From NCBI GenBank assembly GCA_030833665.1, contig JAURGT010000001.1, positions 48,752 through 112,751 of the forward strand: a stretch of DNA of 64,000 nucleotides, given 5' to 3'. Every line of letters begins with the position of its first letter. The first letter of the stretch is position 1. The position numbers and the translations under genes are program-made. This DNA comes from Miltoncostaeales bacterium (lineage in GTDB: Bacteria; Actinomycetota; Thermoleophilia; Miltoncostaeales; Miltoncostaeaceae). Below are positions 45,948-54,279 of this stretch, piece after piece. The notes under the pieces are model-generated. The model had not been told where the DNA came from and ran no database searches. It worked only from the letters and a program-made list of their open reading frames with translations.

Positions 45948-47725
45948 TGTTCGAGGCGGTGCTGGTGGCAAACCGCGGCGAGATCGCCATCCGCGTGATG
46001 CGGACGCTGCGCGAGATGGGCATTCGCTCGGTGGCCGTGTACTCCGAGGCCGACCGCGACGCGCTGTTCGTGCAGTTCGCCGACGAGGCGCACTCACTGG
46101 GCCCCGGGCCCGCCACCGACACCTACCTGAACATCCCGAAGATCCTCGAGGTGGCCGCGGCATCCGGCGCCCAGGCCGTGCACCCGGGCTACGGGTTCCT
46201 GGCCGAGAACGCCCCCTTCGCACGCGCCTGCGAGGAGGCCGGCATCACCTTCATCGGGCCGCCACCCGATGCCATCGACGCCATGGGGTCGAAGACCGCC
46301 GCGCGCGCCCTCATGGACGCCGCGGGCGTGCCGATCGTGCCGGGGGTCACCGAGGGCGTAGCCGACGTCGCCGAGGCCACGGGGATCGCCGAGCAGATCG
46401 GCTACCCCATCGCCGTGAAGGCCGCGGCCGGCGGTGGTGGCAAGGGCTTCCGCGTGGCGCTGACGCCCGACGACCTCGAGGGCGCCTTCGAGGGTGCCCG
46501 GCGCGAGAGCGAGAAGTTCTTCGCCGACTCCACGGTGTACCTCGAGCGCTACCTGCCGCACCCCCGCCACGTGGAGATCCAGGTGCTCGCGGACGGCCAG
46601 GGCACCACGCTGTGGCTGGGCGAGCGCGACTGCTCGGTGCAGCGCCGGCACCAGAAGCTGGTGGAGGAGACGCCCAGCCCCATCGTGAGCGACGGCCTGC
46701 GCCAGCGCATGGGCGAGGCCTCGGTGCGCGCGGCCGAGGCCGTCGGCTACCGATCCGCCGGCACGCTGGAATACCTGGTGTCGGGCGAGGAGTTCTTCTT
46801 CCTCGAGATGAACACGCGCATCCAGGTGGAGCACACGGTCACCGAGATGGTGACCGGGCTCGACCTCATCCGCGAGCAGGTGCGCATCGCCGCCGGCGAG
46901 CCGGTGTCGATCACGCAGGACCAGGTGGCGCCGCGCGGGCATGCCTTCGAATGCCGCATCAACGCCGAGGACGCCGAGAGGCGCTTCCTGCCCACCCCCG
47001 GGCCCATCACCGCCTACCGCGAGCCGGCCGGCCCGGGCGTCCGGGTGGATTCGGGCGTGCAGGGCGGCTCGGTGATCAGCGACATGTACGACCCCATGGT
47101 GGCGAAGCTCATCACCTGGGACATCGACCGCGAGGCCGCCCGCAGGCGAATGCTGCGCGCGCTCGAGGAGTACGTGGTGGAGGGCGTCACCACGCTGATC
47201 CCCTTCCACATCTGGCTGCTGAACCAGCAGGAGTTCATCGACGGCGGCGCCTGCCACGACGCGCTCGAGGCCATGAGTGCCGAGAACACCCCCCTCCCTC
47301 CCCGCGACGGCGCCCCGCCGCCTGCGCCGGAGGCCCCCGAGGCCGAGCCGGTGGCCGAGCGCTCGCTCGTTGCCGAGGTGGGTGGCCGCAGGTTCGACGT
47401 GCGTCTGTTCATCCCCGAGAAGGACCTGGCCGCCGGGGGCGCGCCGCCGCCGAAGAAGAAGCGCGAACGCAAGGGCGGCTCCAGCCACCACGGGTCCGGT
47501 GGCGGAAGCGCCACCGGCGAGGTGCACTCGCCGATGCAGGGCACGGTGCTCAGCGTGGCCGTGGCGGACGGCCAGGAGGTCGCCGTGGGCGACGTCATCT
47601 GCATCATCGAGGCGATGAAGATGGAGAACGAGGTGACCGCCCACACGGCGGGCACCATCAGCGCGGTGAGCATCGAGGCCGGCCAGTCGGTGGCCGCCGA
47701 CGAGGTCATCGCCGTCATCGGTTGA
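45947..47725 (+). CDS. Acyl-CoA carboxylase alpha subunit (biotin carboxylase + BCCP)
   Basis: A 592-residue biotin carboxylase fused to a biotin carrier. The BC domain carries LVANRGEIAIRVMRTLREMG, HPGYGFLAENAPFA, the ATP loop KAAAGGGGKGFRVA, ERDCSVQRRHQKLVEETPSP and LEMNTRIQVEHTVTEMVTG. A Pro-rich and then Lys/Gly-rich linker leads to the biotinyl domain with EAMKMENEV near residue 555; the lysine is the biotin site. It works with the beta subunit encoded just upstream. Confidence 0.96.
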   Translation: MFEAVLVANRGEIAIRVMRTLREMGIRSVAVYSEADRDALFVQFADEAHSLGPGPATDTYLNIPKILEVAAASGAQAVHPGYGFLAENAPFARACEEAGITFIGPPPDAIDAMGSKTAARALMDAAGVPIVPGVTEGVADVAEATGIAEQIGYPIAVKAAAGGGGKGFRVALTPDDLEGAFEGARRESEKFFADSTVYLERYLPHPRHVEIQVLADGQGTTLWLGERDCSVQRRHQKLVEETPSPIVSDGLRQRMGEASVRAAEAVGYRSAGTLEYLVSGEEFFFLEMNTRIQVEHTVTEMVTGLDLIREQVRIAAGEPVSITQDQVAPRGHAFECRINAEDAERRFLPTPGPITAYREPAGPGVRVDSGVQGGSVISDMYDPMVAKLITWDIDREAARRRMLRALEEYVVEGVTTLIPFHIWLLNQQEFIDGGACHDALEAMSAENTPLPPRDGAPPPAPEAPEAEPVAERSLVAEVGGRRFDVRLFIPEKDLAAGGAPPPKKKRERKGGSSHHGSGGGSATGEVHSPMQGTVLSVAVADGQEVAVGDVICIIEAMKMENEVTAHTAGTISAVSIEAGQSVAADEVIAVIG

Positions 47726-47726
47726 G

Positions 47727-48524
47727 ATGACCCGCGTCGTCCTGTGGGCGGGCCGCCTCGGGGCGGGCCGCGCCTCGGCCGGGGCCCTCGTGGATCCCGG
47801 CGACGCCGACCGCGAGACGGTGCGCCGGGCCGTGCTCGCCTGCGGCGTGGCGCTGGCGGCCGACCGCCTGTCCGCGGCCGATGGTCCGGGGCGGCAGGCG
47901 GTGATCCGCGCATTCGGGGCGTCGGCTCCCGATGATCTCGTCGACCTCACCGGCCGCTGCGAGATCGGCGGGCTGGCCGTGCCGCCCGGCGAGGTGTCCC
48001 CTCCGCCGGGGTCGGCGATCGCCGACCTCGTCCTCGAGCCGGGCGACGACCCCGACGACGCGGAGCCCGTCATCTACTCAGGGGACATCGATCCGGCCGA
48101 GGCGGCCGCGCTCACCGCGGCCGCGCTGGCCCGCGCCATGCCCCGTGATCCGCTGCACCTGGCGCGCGCGGGCGTGGCGCTGCGGGCCCTGGCGCGCGAG
48201 GCCACCGTGTACCCCGAGACGCTGCGCGACATGGCGAGCGGCATCGCCGTGACCGCCCGCGACCCGGAGGACGTCCGCCTCTTCAGCGGACCGGACGCCA
48301 CGACCGATGACGATGACCGGCGCTGGCGCATGCCCGACGCGGGGGCGCTGGGCATCGCGATCGGTGCGGCAATCATCGTGGGCGCGATCGGCGTGGGCGT
48401 CGCCGCGGGCCTGGTGGCCGTGCTCGACCCCGCCGCGGCCAACCGCACCACAGCGCTCGTGATCGGCGGGCTCATCGGCGTCGCGGTGGGCGCGGCCATC
48501 GCGCTGCGGATGATGCGCCGCTAG
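47727..48524 (+). CDS. Hypothetical protein with C-terminal membrane hairpin
   Basis: Not recognised; 265 residues. A long soluble, acidic, Ala-rich N-terminal region is followed by two membrane helices near the C-terminus (ALGIAIGAAIIVGAIGVGVAAGLVAV and TTALVIGGLIGVAVGAAIAL), rich in Gly and Ala. The ATG lies 1 nt after the alpha-subunit stop, so it belongs to the carboxylase operon by position. No catalytic motifs seen. Confidence 0.6.
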   Translation: MTRVVLWAGRLGAGRASAGALVDPGDADRETVRRAVLACGVALAADRLSAADGPGRQAVIRAFGASAPDDLVDLTGRCEIGGLAVPPGEVSPPPGSAIADLVLEPGDDPDDAEPVIYSGDIDPAEAAALTAAALARAMPRDPLHLARAGVALRALAREATVYPETLRDMASGIAVTARDPEDVRLFSGPDATTDDDDRRWRMPDAGALGIAIGAAIIVGAIGVGVAAGLVAVLDPAAANRTTALVIGGLIGVAVGAAIALRMMRR

Positions 48525-48534
48525 GGCGCGGCGA

Positions 48535-48828
48535 CTACGACCCGAACAGGGCCGCGGCGTCGCGGGCGATCTCGGGCGAGAGCAGCACGCGCGCCTCGGC
48601 GGAGTCGAAGGGGCGCCCTGGCCACGTCACGGTGACCCGTCCCTCGTCCTCGAGCACCCCGAGGGCGGCCATGAGCGCCAGCAGGCCGTCGTCGCCCTCG
48701 AACCCGAGTTCGGCGGCGGCGGTGGGCACCGAGAGCATCACGTCGCCGTCCACGGCCATGCCCTCGTCGAGCCACTGCAGCACCAGCAGCATCTCAAGCC
48801 GTTGCGCATTGGCCCTGTCAGCCGACAT
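48535..48828 (-). CDS. Small hypothetical protein
   Basis: A 97-residue soluble protein of unknown function, convergent with the carboxylase operon. The helical pattern (QRLEMLLVLQWLDEG, LLALMAALGVLEDEGRVTVTWPG) with a short wing-like VTVTWPGRPF could form a winged-helix-like unit, but this is weak. ATG 48828 has TACCCT 7 nt upstream, consistent with leaderless expression. Confidence 0.6.
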   Translation of the reverse strand: MSADRANAQRLEMLLVLQWLDEGMAVDGDVMLSVPTAAAELGFEGDDGLLALMAALGVLEDEGRVTVTWPGRPFDSAEARVLLSPEIARDAAALFGS

Positions 48829-48835
48829 GGCCGCG

Positions 48836-48841
48836 AGGGTA
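48836..48841 (-). promoter_or_regulatory. -10 box (TACCCT) of leaderless small gene
   Basis: TACCCT on the minus strand ends 7 nt before ATG 48828. Confidence 0.45.
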
Positions 48842-48868
48842 GACGGCCGCCCGGACCCATCTCATGGG

Positions 48869-48874
48869 TAGAGT
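48869..48874 (+). promoter_or_regulatory. Probable sucCD -10 (TAGAGT)
   Basis: TAGAGT about 58 nt before the sucC GTG; sucC has an AGGGA ribosome-binding site, so a leadered mRNA is expected. Confidence 0.4.
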
Positions 48875-48932
48875 CCCCGACCGGCCCGCCCCCGATGCGG
48901 GCCGTTCACTGACAGCGAGACAAGGGACGCGG

Positions 48933-50081
48933 GTGGATCTCTTCGAGTACCAGGGCAAGCAGCTCTTCGCCAAGTACGGCCTCGCCGTGCCATCGGGCGA
49001 GGTTGCCGACACGCCCGAGCAGGCGAAGGCCGCCGCCGAGGCAATCGGCGGCACGGTCGTCGTGAAGGCGCAGGTGCAGGTGGGCGGTCGCGGCAAGGCC
49101 GGCGGCATCAAGCTCGCCAAGGACCCCGACGAGGCCTACGCCGAGGCGGACAACATCCTCGGCATGGACATCAAGGGCCACGTGGTGAAGCGGCTCTGGA
49201 TCGAGGCCGCCTCCGACATCAAGAAGGAGTACTACGCCTCGGTCACGTTCGACCGCTCGGCGAAGAAGCCCCTCGTGATGCTCTCGGCCATGGGCGGCAT
49301 GGACATCGAGGCCGTTGCCGAGGAGCACCCGGAGGCGCTCGCGCGCCTCCACGTGGACCCGCTCGTGGGCTTCCAGCCCCACCACGCACGCTGGCTCATC
49401 TACCACGCCGACATCGACGAGCCGGCGCAGAAGGGCGTGCTCGACGCGCTCACCAAGGCGTACGAGGCCTTCATCGGGCTCGAGGCCACGCTCATCGAGA
49501 TCAACCCGCTCATCTGGACCGCAGATGACCGTGTGGTGGCGCTCGACGCCAAGGTGTCGATCGACAACAACGCGCTCTACCGTCACCCCGACCTGGAGGC
49601 ACTCAAGGAGAGCGTCACCGACGACGAGCAGGAGCGCATGGCGCATGAGCGCGGCGTGACCTACGTGAAGCTCGACGGCGACGTGGGGATCATGGGCAAC
49701 GGCGCGGGCATCGTGATGAGCAGCCTCGACGTGGTGGCGCTCGCCGGCGGCAGGCCCGCCAACTTCCTGGACGCCGGCGGCGGGTCGAACGCAGAGGCCG
49801 TGGCCACCGCGCTCGAGGTGCTGCTGAGCGACCCCAAGGTGAAGTCGCTGATGATCAACATCTTCGGCGGCATCACACGCTGCGACGAGGTGGCCGAAGG
49901 CCTCCTCACGGCGCTCGACAAGCTGGGGGCCACGCTCCCGATCGTCGTGCGCCTCGACGGGACCGCCGCGGAGGCGGGGCGCGCCATCATCGCCGAGCGC
50001 GCACCGGCCAACGTGGTGGTCGAGCCCACGATGCTCTCGGCCGCCAAGCGCGCCGTGGAGCTCGCGAAGGAGGCCTCGTGA
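48933..50081 (+). CDS. sucC: Succinyl-CoA synthetase beta subunit
   Basis: The 382-residue ATP-grasp subunit of succinyl-CoA synthetase, which makes succinate and a nucleoside triphosphate from succinyl-CoA in the TCA cycle. Family blocks are DLFEYQGKQLFAKYGL, VVKAQVQVGGRGKAGG, LEATLIEINPL and NIFGGITRCDEVAEG. The GTG at 48933 matches the conserved N-terminus; an upstream ATG adds 23 unsupported residues. The sucD GTG overlaps its stop. Confidence 0.97.
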   Translation: MDLFEYQGKQLFAKYGLAVPSGEVADTPEQAKAAAEAIGGTVVVKAQVQVGGRGKAGGIKLAKDPDEAYAEADNILGMDIKGHVVKRLWIEAASDIKKEYYASVTFDRSAKKPLVMLSAMGGMDIEAVAEEHPEALARLHVDPLVGFQPHHARWLIYHADIDEPAQKGVLDALTKAYEAFIGLEATLIEINPLIWTADDRVVALDAKVSIDNNALYRHPDLEALKESVTDDEQERMAHERGVTYVKLDGDVGIMGNGAGIVMSSLDVVALAGGRPANFLDAGGGSNAEAVATALEVLLSDPKVKSLMINIFGGITRCDEVAEGLLTALDKLGATLPIVVRLDGTAAEAGRAIIAERAPANVVVEPTMLSAAKRAVELAKEAS

Positions 50082-50947
50082 GCATCCTGGTCGACGAGAA
50101 CACCAAGCTGGTGGTGCAGGGAGTCACCGGCCGCGAGGGTCAGTTCCACACCCTGCGCAACAGGGCGTACGGCACCAACGTGGTGGCGGGCGTCACCCCC
50201 GGCAAGGCCGGGCAGGACGTCGAGGGCATCCCGGTGTTCAACACCGTGCGCGATGCCGTGGAGGCCACCGGGGCGAACACCTCGATGATCTTCGTGCCGC
50301 CGCGGTTTGCCACCGATGCCATCTACGAGTCGCTCGACGCGGGCATCGACCTCACGATCGCGATCACCGAGGGAATCCCCGCGCACGACATGATGCGCGT
50401 GTACACCCACCTGCAGCGCAGCAATCAGCGCCTGCTCGGTCCGAACTGCCCCGGCGCCATCAGCCCCGGCAAGGCCACGGTGGGCATCATGCCCACCGAC
50501 GTCTTCACGCCGGGAAGGGTGGGCATCGTGAGCCGCTCGGGCACCCTGACCTACCAGATCTCCAAGGAGATCGGTGACCTCGGTATCGGGCAGAGCACGG
50601 TGGTGGGCATTGGCGGCGACCCGATCGTGGGTTCGTCGTTCATCGACACCCTCCAGATGTTCGAGGCCGACCCCGAGACCGACCTCGTGGTGATGGTCGG
50701 CGAGATCGGCGGCGACGAGGAGGAGAAGGCCGGCGAGTTCATCGCCGCCAACATGAAGACCCCGGTGGTGGGCTACATCGCGGGCTTCCAGGCTCCTCCC
50801 GGCAAGCAGATGGGCCATGCCGGCGCCATCATCACCGGATCGTCCGGCACCGCCCAGGGCAAGAAGGATGCTCTCGAGGCGCTCGGCGTGCGGGTGGGGA
50901 CCAACCCCACCGAGGTCGCCGAGATCGTGGCCGACACCCTGAAGTAG
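50078..50947 (+). CDS. sucD: Succinyl-CoA synthetase alpha subunit
   Basis: The 289-residue alpha subunit, which binds CoA and carries the phosphohistidine. It has [45 protein letters not shown] and the active histidine in [15 protein letters not shown]. The start is GTG 50078, overlapping the sucC stop (GTGA). Confidence 0.97.
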   Translation: MSILVDENTKLVVQGVTGREGQFHTLRNRAYGTNVVAGVTPGKAGQDVEGIPVFNTVRDAVEATGANTSMIFVPPRFATDAIYESLDAGIDLTIAITEGIPAHDMMRVYTHLQRSNQRLLGPNCPGAISPGKATVGIMPTDVFTPGRVGIVSRSGTLTYQISKEIGDLGIGQSTVVGIGGDPIVGSSFIDTLQMFEADPETDLVVMVGEIGGDEEEKAGEFIAANMKTPVVGYIAGFQAPPGKQMGHAGAIITGSSGTAQGKKDALEALGVRVGTNPTEVAEIVADTLK

Positions 50948-50961
50948 CGACCCACCGGCGC

Positions 50962-51007
50962 ACCGCCCGGCTGTTCAGGAGGCGATCTCCATGAGCAGCC
51001 GGGCGGT
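50962..51007. terminator. Convergent terminator sucD / hydrolase
   Basis: Perfect 12-bp stem ACCGCCCGGCTG (50962-50973) / CAGCCGGGCGGT (50996-51007). The 22-nt loop contains the stop codon of the minus-strand hydrolase, so the right arm is inside that coding region. Confidence 0.6.
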
Positions 51008-51688
51008 ACCGGCGGGATCCTCCATCATGAGGTCGTGCCCGGTTGCCACCTGGTGCATGCGCCAGCCGCGATCGCGGGCCCTCTCCACCGTGGCAGCCAG
51101 GCTGGCGAGCGGCGGGTCCGTGTGCTCCACGTAGTCGCGCGGCAGGGCGTCCAGCACCGCGCGGTCGTACGCCACGCGGTCGTCCACGCACCGCGCCGGG
51201 AAGTCCGTGAGCCGTGGTCCCACGACGGCGCGCAGGCGAGCCGGCACCGACCACTGCTCCATGAATGCGGGCGAGGCGGGCACGCGCCAGCCCTGACCCT
51301 CCTCGGCAACCAGTTGCCGGTAGCGCCGCGCCACCTCGGGCGGCTCGACATCTGCGAGGCACTCCCCGGGGTCGGCGAGGAAGGCGCCCATCGCCACCAC
51401 GCGGGCCACGCGGTCGCCGGCGGCCTGCACCACGGGGCCCGCGAGCACGCCGGCGTAGGAGTGCAGCACGAGGACGCCACCGCGGATGTCCTCCATGCGC
51501 AGCGTGGCCAGGACGTCGGCCACGTGAGTGTCCGCCCCGACCTCGGGCGACAGCAGGTGCGCCCGCTCGCCCATGCCCGTGAGCGTGGGGGCGTGCGCCT
51601 CGTGACCGGCCTCGCGCAGCAGCGCCTCAACCGGCCGCCAGCACCACCCGCCGTGCATCGCGCCGTGGATCAGGACGAATGTCGCCAC
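50975..51688 (-). CDS. Alpha/beta hydrolase (esterase/hydroxynitrile-lyase-like)
   Basis: A 237-residue cytoplasmic alpha/beta hydrolase. The oxyanion segment is LIHGAMHGGWCW, the nucleophile elbow is LHSYAG (Ser), and the catalytic His is in ATGHDLMMEDP near the C-terminus. The HGAxHG opening and short cap resemble the EstC/methylketone or hydroxynitrile-lyase-like group. The substrate is unknown. GTG 51688 has a TAGCCT box 7 nt upstream. Confidence 0.82.
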   Translation of the reverse strand: MATFVLIHGAMHGGWCWRPVEALLREAGHEAHAPTLTGMGERAHLLSPEVGADTHVADVLATLRMEDIRGGVLVLHSYAGVLAGPVVQAAGDRVARVVAMGAFLADPGECLADVEPPEVARRYRQLVAEEGQGWRVPASPAFMEQWSVPARLRAVVGPRLTDFPARCVDDRVAYDRAVLDALPRDYVEHTDPPLASLAATVERARDRGWRMHQVATGHDLMMEDPAGTARLLMEIAS

Positions 51689-51695
51689 GAAGGCG

Positions 51696-51701
51696 AGGCT
51701 A
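51696..51701 (-). promoter_or_regulatory. -10 box (TAGCCT) of leaderless hydrolase gene
   Basis: TAGCCT on the minus strand ends 7 nt before GTG 51688. Confidence 0.5.
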
Positions 51702-51719
51702 CCGGCACGGCCGCGTGTC

Positions 51720-51725
51720 TAGACT
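51720..51725 (+). promoter_or_regulatory. -10 box (TAGACT) of aminotransferase gene
   Basis: TAGACT ends 8 nt before GTG 51734; probable leaderless promoter, divergent from the hydrolase. Confidence 0.45.
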
Positions 51726-51733
51726 GCCGCGCC

Positions 51734-52816
51734 GTGCCCGACGTCATCTCATTCGCCCGGGGCGCCCCGGCTCCGGAGGCGCTCGATGGTGGGCTGATCG
51801 CCCGCTGCGCCGACGCGGCCCTCGCGGCCGACCCGACGGTGATCCTCTCGTACGGCACCGGTGGCGGCTACCCCCCGCTGCGCGAGTGGCTCGCCGCGCA
51901 CCACGGCACCACGGCCGACCGGGTGCTCATCACCAACGGCTCCCTCGAGGGCTACGTGTTCCTGCTCGAGACGTTCCTGGCCCCCGGCGACCTCATCGGC
52001 CTCGAGGCGCCCACCTACGACCGGGCGCTGCTGCAGGCGCAGATGCATGGCATGGAGATCCTCGAGATCCCCATGGAGGATGACGGCATGGACGTGCAGG
52101 CGCTCGCCGCCGCATGCGAGGCCGGCCGCGTGCCCAAGCTCGTCTACACCATCCCGAACTTCCACAACCCCGCGGGCACGACGATCTCGCTCGAGAAGCG
52201 CAGGGCGCTGGTGGCGCTGGCCGAGAAGCACGGGTTCTGGATACTCGAGGACGACCCCTACGGCCGCCTGCGGTTCGAGGGCGACCCGCTGCCGAGCATC
52301 TACGAGCTTGGCGGCCCCGGGAGGGTGATGTTCTCGTCCTCGTTCTCCAAGACCCTCGCGCCAGGACTTCGCGTGGGGTACCTCATCGCGCCGGCCGACC
52401 TGGTGAAGACCCTCACCACCCGCGCCAACCAGACCTACATCTCGCCCGCGCACCTTCCCGAGGCCGCGGTGTTCAAGGTGTGCGAGGACGGCCTGCTCGA
52501 CCCCAACATCGCCCGGGTCACCGAACTCATGCGCGTCCGCCGCGACGCCATGGCAGAGGGACTGCACCTGATGCCCGAGGGCACGAAGTGCACGCCGCCC
52601 AACGGTGGGTTCTTCATGTGGCTCGAGCTGCCGGACGGCATGTCGGCTGATGCGCTGCTTCCCGTGGCGCAGGAGGCCGGGGTCATCTACGTGGCCGGGT
52701 CAGCCTGCTTCAGCGAGGGCCACCACAACACGTTGAGACTGGCCTACTCGGGCGTGTCGCCCGACGAGATCTCGGTGGGGATGGAGCGGCTCGGGAAGGT
52801 CTTCGCCTCGGGATAA
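51734..52816 (+). CDS. PLP-dependent class I/II aminotransferase
   Basis: A 360-residue fold-type I aminotransferase, of the group that includes 2-aminoadipate/aromatic aminotransferases and the enzyme half of MocR regulators, but without a DNA-binding domain. It begins PDVISFARGAPAPEAL and has YGTGGGYPPLREWLA, the PLP-phosphate and pyridine contacts TNGSLEGYVFL and TIPNFHNPAGTT, and the Schiff-base lysine in SSFSKTLAPGLRVGY; the substrate-carboxylate Arg is in LRLAYSG. Amino-acid specificity is not assigned. The GTG start fits the family and the upstream -10 box. Confidence 0.9.
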   Translation: MPDVISFARGAPAPEALDGGLIARCADAALAADPTVILSYGTGGGYPPLREWLAAHHGTTADRVLITNGSLEGYVFLLETFLAPGDLIGLEAPTYDRALLQAQMHGMEILEIPMEDDGMDVQALAAACEAGRVPKLVYTIPNFHNPAGTTISLEKRRALVALAEKHGFWILEDDPYGRLRFEGDPLPSIYELGGPGRVMFSSSFSKTLAPGLRVGYLIAPADLVKTLTTRANQTYISPAHLPEAAVFKVCEDGLLDPNIARVTELMRVRRDAMAEGLHLMPEGTKCTPPNGGFFMWLELPDGMSADALLPVAQEAGVIYVAGSACFSEGHHNTLRLAYSGVSPDEISVGMERLGKVFASG

Positions 52817-52911
52817 CCCGAGGCGCCGCGGGGTCTCGCCCGCGCTGCAAGCAGGCCGAACGTGGCGATCCACCCGCGCAGGGCCCCTGTGGCGTGATGT
52901 GAGGGCGCTGC

Positions 52912-52917
52912 TAGGTT
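52912..52917 (+). promoter_or_regulatory. -10 box (TAGGTT) of SpoIID-NlpC/P60 gene
   Basis: TAGGTT ends 8 nt before ATG 52926. AAGGAG directly abuts the ATG, too close to act as a normal ribosome-binding site. Confidence 0.45.
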
Positions 52918-52925
52918 GGAAGGAG

Positions 52926-54179
52926 ATGTTCCTCCGGCCCCTGATCGCAGCCGGCCTGGCGCTTGTCGTGGCCGGGTCCGTCGCCACGGCCGCGCCGATG
53001 ACGCGCAATGACGCCCTCGCCCAGGCCAAGCGCGGCAAGACGGCGCAGCAGATCGTGCGCGAGGCCTTCCCCGGCAGCCAGCTCACGCAGTTGCCCCAGC
53101 AGACCGTGCGCATCCTCGTGGCCGACCAGGCCAGGCAGGTGGTGATGCAGGGCAAGACCGTGCTGCGGCTGGTGGACGAGGGCCGGCGGGGAGCCAAGGG
53201 GCGCCGGGTCGCCGTGGGTCACCGAATCCTCATCAAGCGCTTCGGCAAGACAGGCTTCGCCGTCACCGACCTGGACGTCCCCGGGGCGAAGTCGCTCAAG
53301 TTCATCGGGCCGGTGCGGCTCGACAGCGGATCAGCCGAGACCGGCATCCGCATGTCCGACCCGCTGGAGCTGCGTTACCGCGGGAGCCTGCGGGTGGTCA
53401 CGAGCAGCGCCCGCACCATGGCGGTGATCAACCAGACGAGCACCGAGAACTACATCAAGGGCGTGCTGCCCGGCGACATGCCACCCGAGTGGGGCGACAC
53501 CGGCAAGGAGGCCCTGGTGGCCGGCGCGGTTGCCGCGCGGTCGCGCGCGCTGCACCTGAAGGCCTCGGCGGGCGGGAAGTTCAACGCAACGGCCGACGAT
53601 CCGCTCTACCTCGGCATCGACGGGGAGCGACCGCAGACCAACGCAGCCATCGAGCAAAGCAGGGGCTGGGCGCTCGTGCTCGCCGGCAGGCCGCTTGAGG
53701 CCGAGTTCCCGGTGGTGCCGGGCGACGTGGTGGTGTTCCAGCCCGAGGCCGGAAAGCCCAGCCAGGTGGCCTTCGCGAAGAACACCGTGGTGCCGGGATC
53801 GAAGCCCGGACTCGGCGGCCAGGCCGTGCAACTGGCGATGTCGTACCTGAGTACGCCGTATTTGTGGGGCGGTTCGAAGCCTGGCGGCTTCGACTGCTCG
53901 GGCCTCACCTACTGGGTGTTCGGGCAGCTCGGGATGAGGATCCCGCGCGTGGCCGAGGACCAGGCCACGGTGGGCGCCTATGTGCCATTCGGGCAGCTCA
54001 AGCCCGGCGATACGGTGTTCTTCGCAGACTCGTCCGGCTACATCGGGCACATGGGCCTCTACATCGGCGGCGGCCAGATGGTGCACGCCCCGCAGACCGG
54101 CGACGTCGTGAAGGTCACCGACATCTCGTCCGGCCGTTACTTCGAGCGGTTTGCCGGGGGTAGGCGCTACTCCCCGTAG
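52926..54179 (+). CDS. Secreted SpoIID-domain and NlpC/P60 fusion protein
   Basis: A 417-residue exported cell-wall protein. A signal peptide (MFLRPLIAAGLALVVAGSVATAAP) leads to a SpoIID/LytB-like region at about residues 150-240 (VINQTSTENYIKGVLPGDMPPEW, then KEALVAGAVAARSRAL). A C-terminal NlpC/P60 endopeptidase domain runs from about 295 to 417 (YLWGGSKPGGFDCSGLTYWVF with the catalytic Cys near 321, then YIGHMGLYIGGGQMVHAP with the catalytic His). SpoIID proteins are lytic transglycosylases and NlpC/P60 enzymes cut stem peptides, so one protein could attack both bonds. The SpoIID part looks short, so its activity is uncertain. Confidence 0.85.
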   Translation: MFLRPLIAAGLALVVAGSVATAAPMTRNDALAQAKRGKTAQQIVREAFPGSQLTQLPQQTVRILVADQARQVVMQGKTVLRLVDEGRRGAKGRRVAVGHRILIKRFGKTGFAVTDLDVPGAKSLKFIGPVRLDSGSAETGIRMSDPLELRYRGSLRVVTSSARTMAVINQTSTENYIKGVLPGDMPPEWGDTGKEALVAGAVAARSRALHLKASAGGKFNATADDPLYLGIDGERPQTNAAIEQSRGWALVLAGRPLEAEFPVVPGDVVVFQPEAGKPSQVAFAKNTVVPGSKPGLGGQAVQLAMSYLSTPYLWGGSKPGGFDCSGLTYWVFGQLGMRIPRVAEDQATVGAYVPFGQLKPGDTVFFADSSGYIGHMGLYIGGGQMVHAPQTGDVVKVTDISSGRYFERFAGGRRYSP

Positions 54180-54183
54180 AGGG

Positions 54184-54212
54184 CCGAATGTCCCCGCCGA
54201 AGGGACATTCGG
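54184..54212 (+). terminator. Terminator after SpoIID-NlpC/P60 gene
   Basis: Perfect 11-bp stem CCGAATGTCCC (54184-54194) / GGGACATTCGG (54202-54212), loop of 7 nt, 5 nt after the stop and before the sdh promoter. Confidence 0.7.
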
Positions 54213-54228
54213 GAGGCCCGTGCTGCGG

Positions 54229-54234
54229 TAGCCT
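54229..54234 (+). promoter_or_regulatory. Probable sdh operon -10 (TAGCCT)
   Basis: TAGCCT about 45 nt before the sdhA GTG, just after the terminator; sdhA has a GGAGG-type ribosome-binding region. Confidence 0.4.
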
Positions 54235-54279
54235 TCGCGGCAGCGGGAACCCTCTCACACGACCGGAGGTCAGGGAAAA

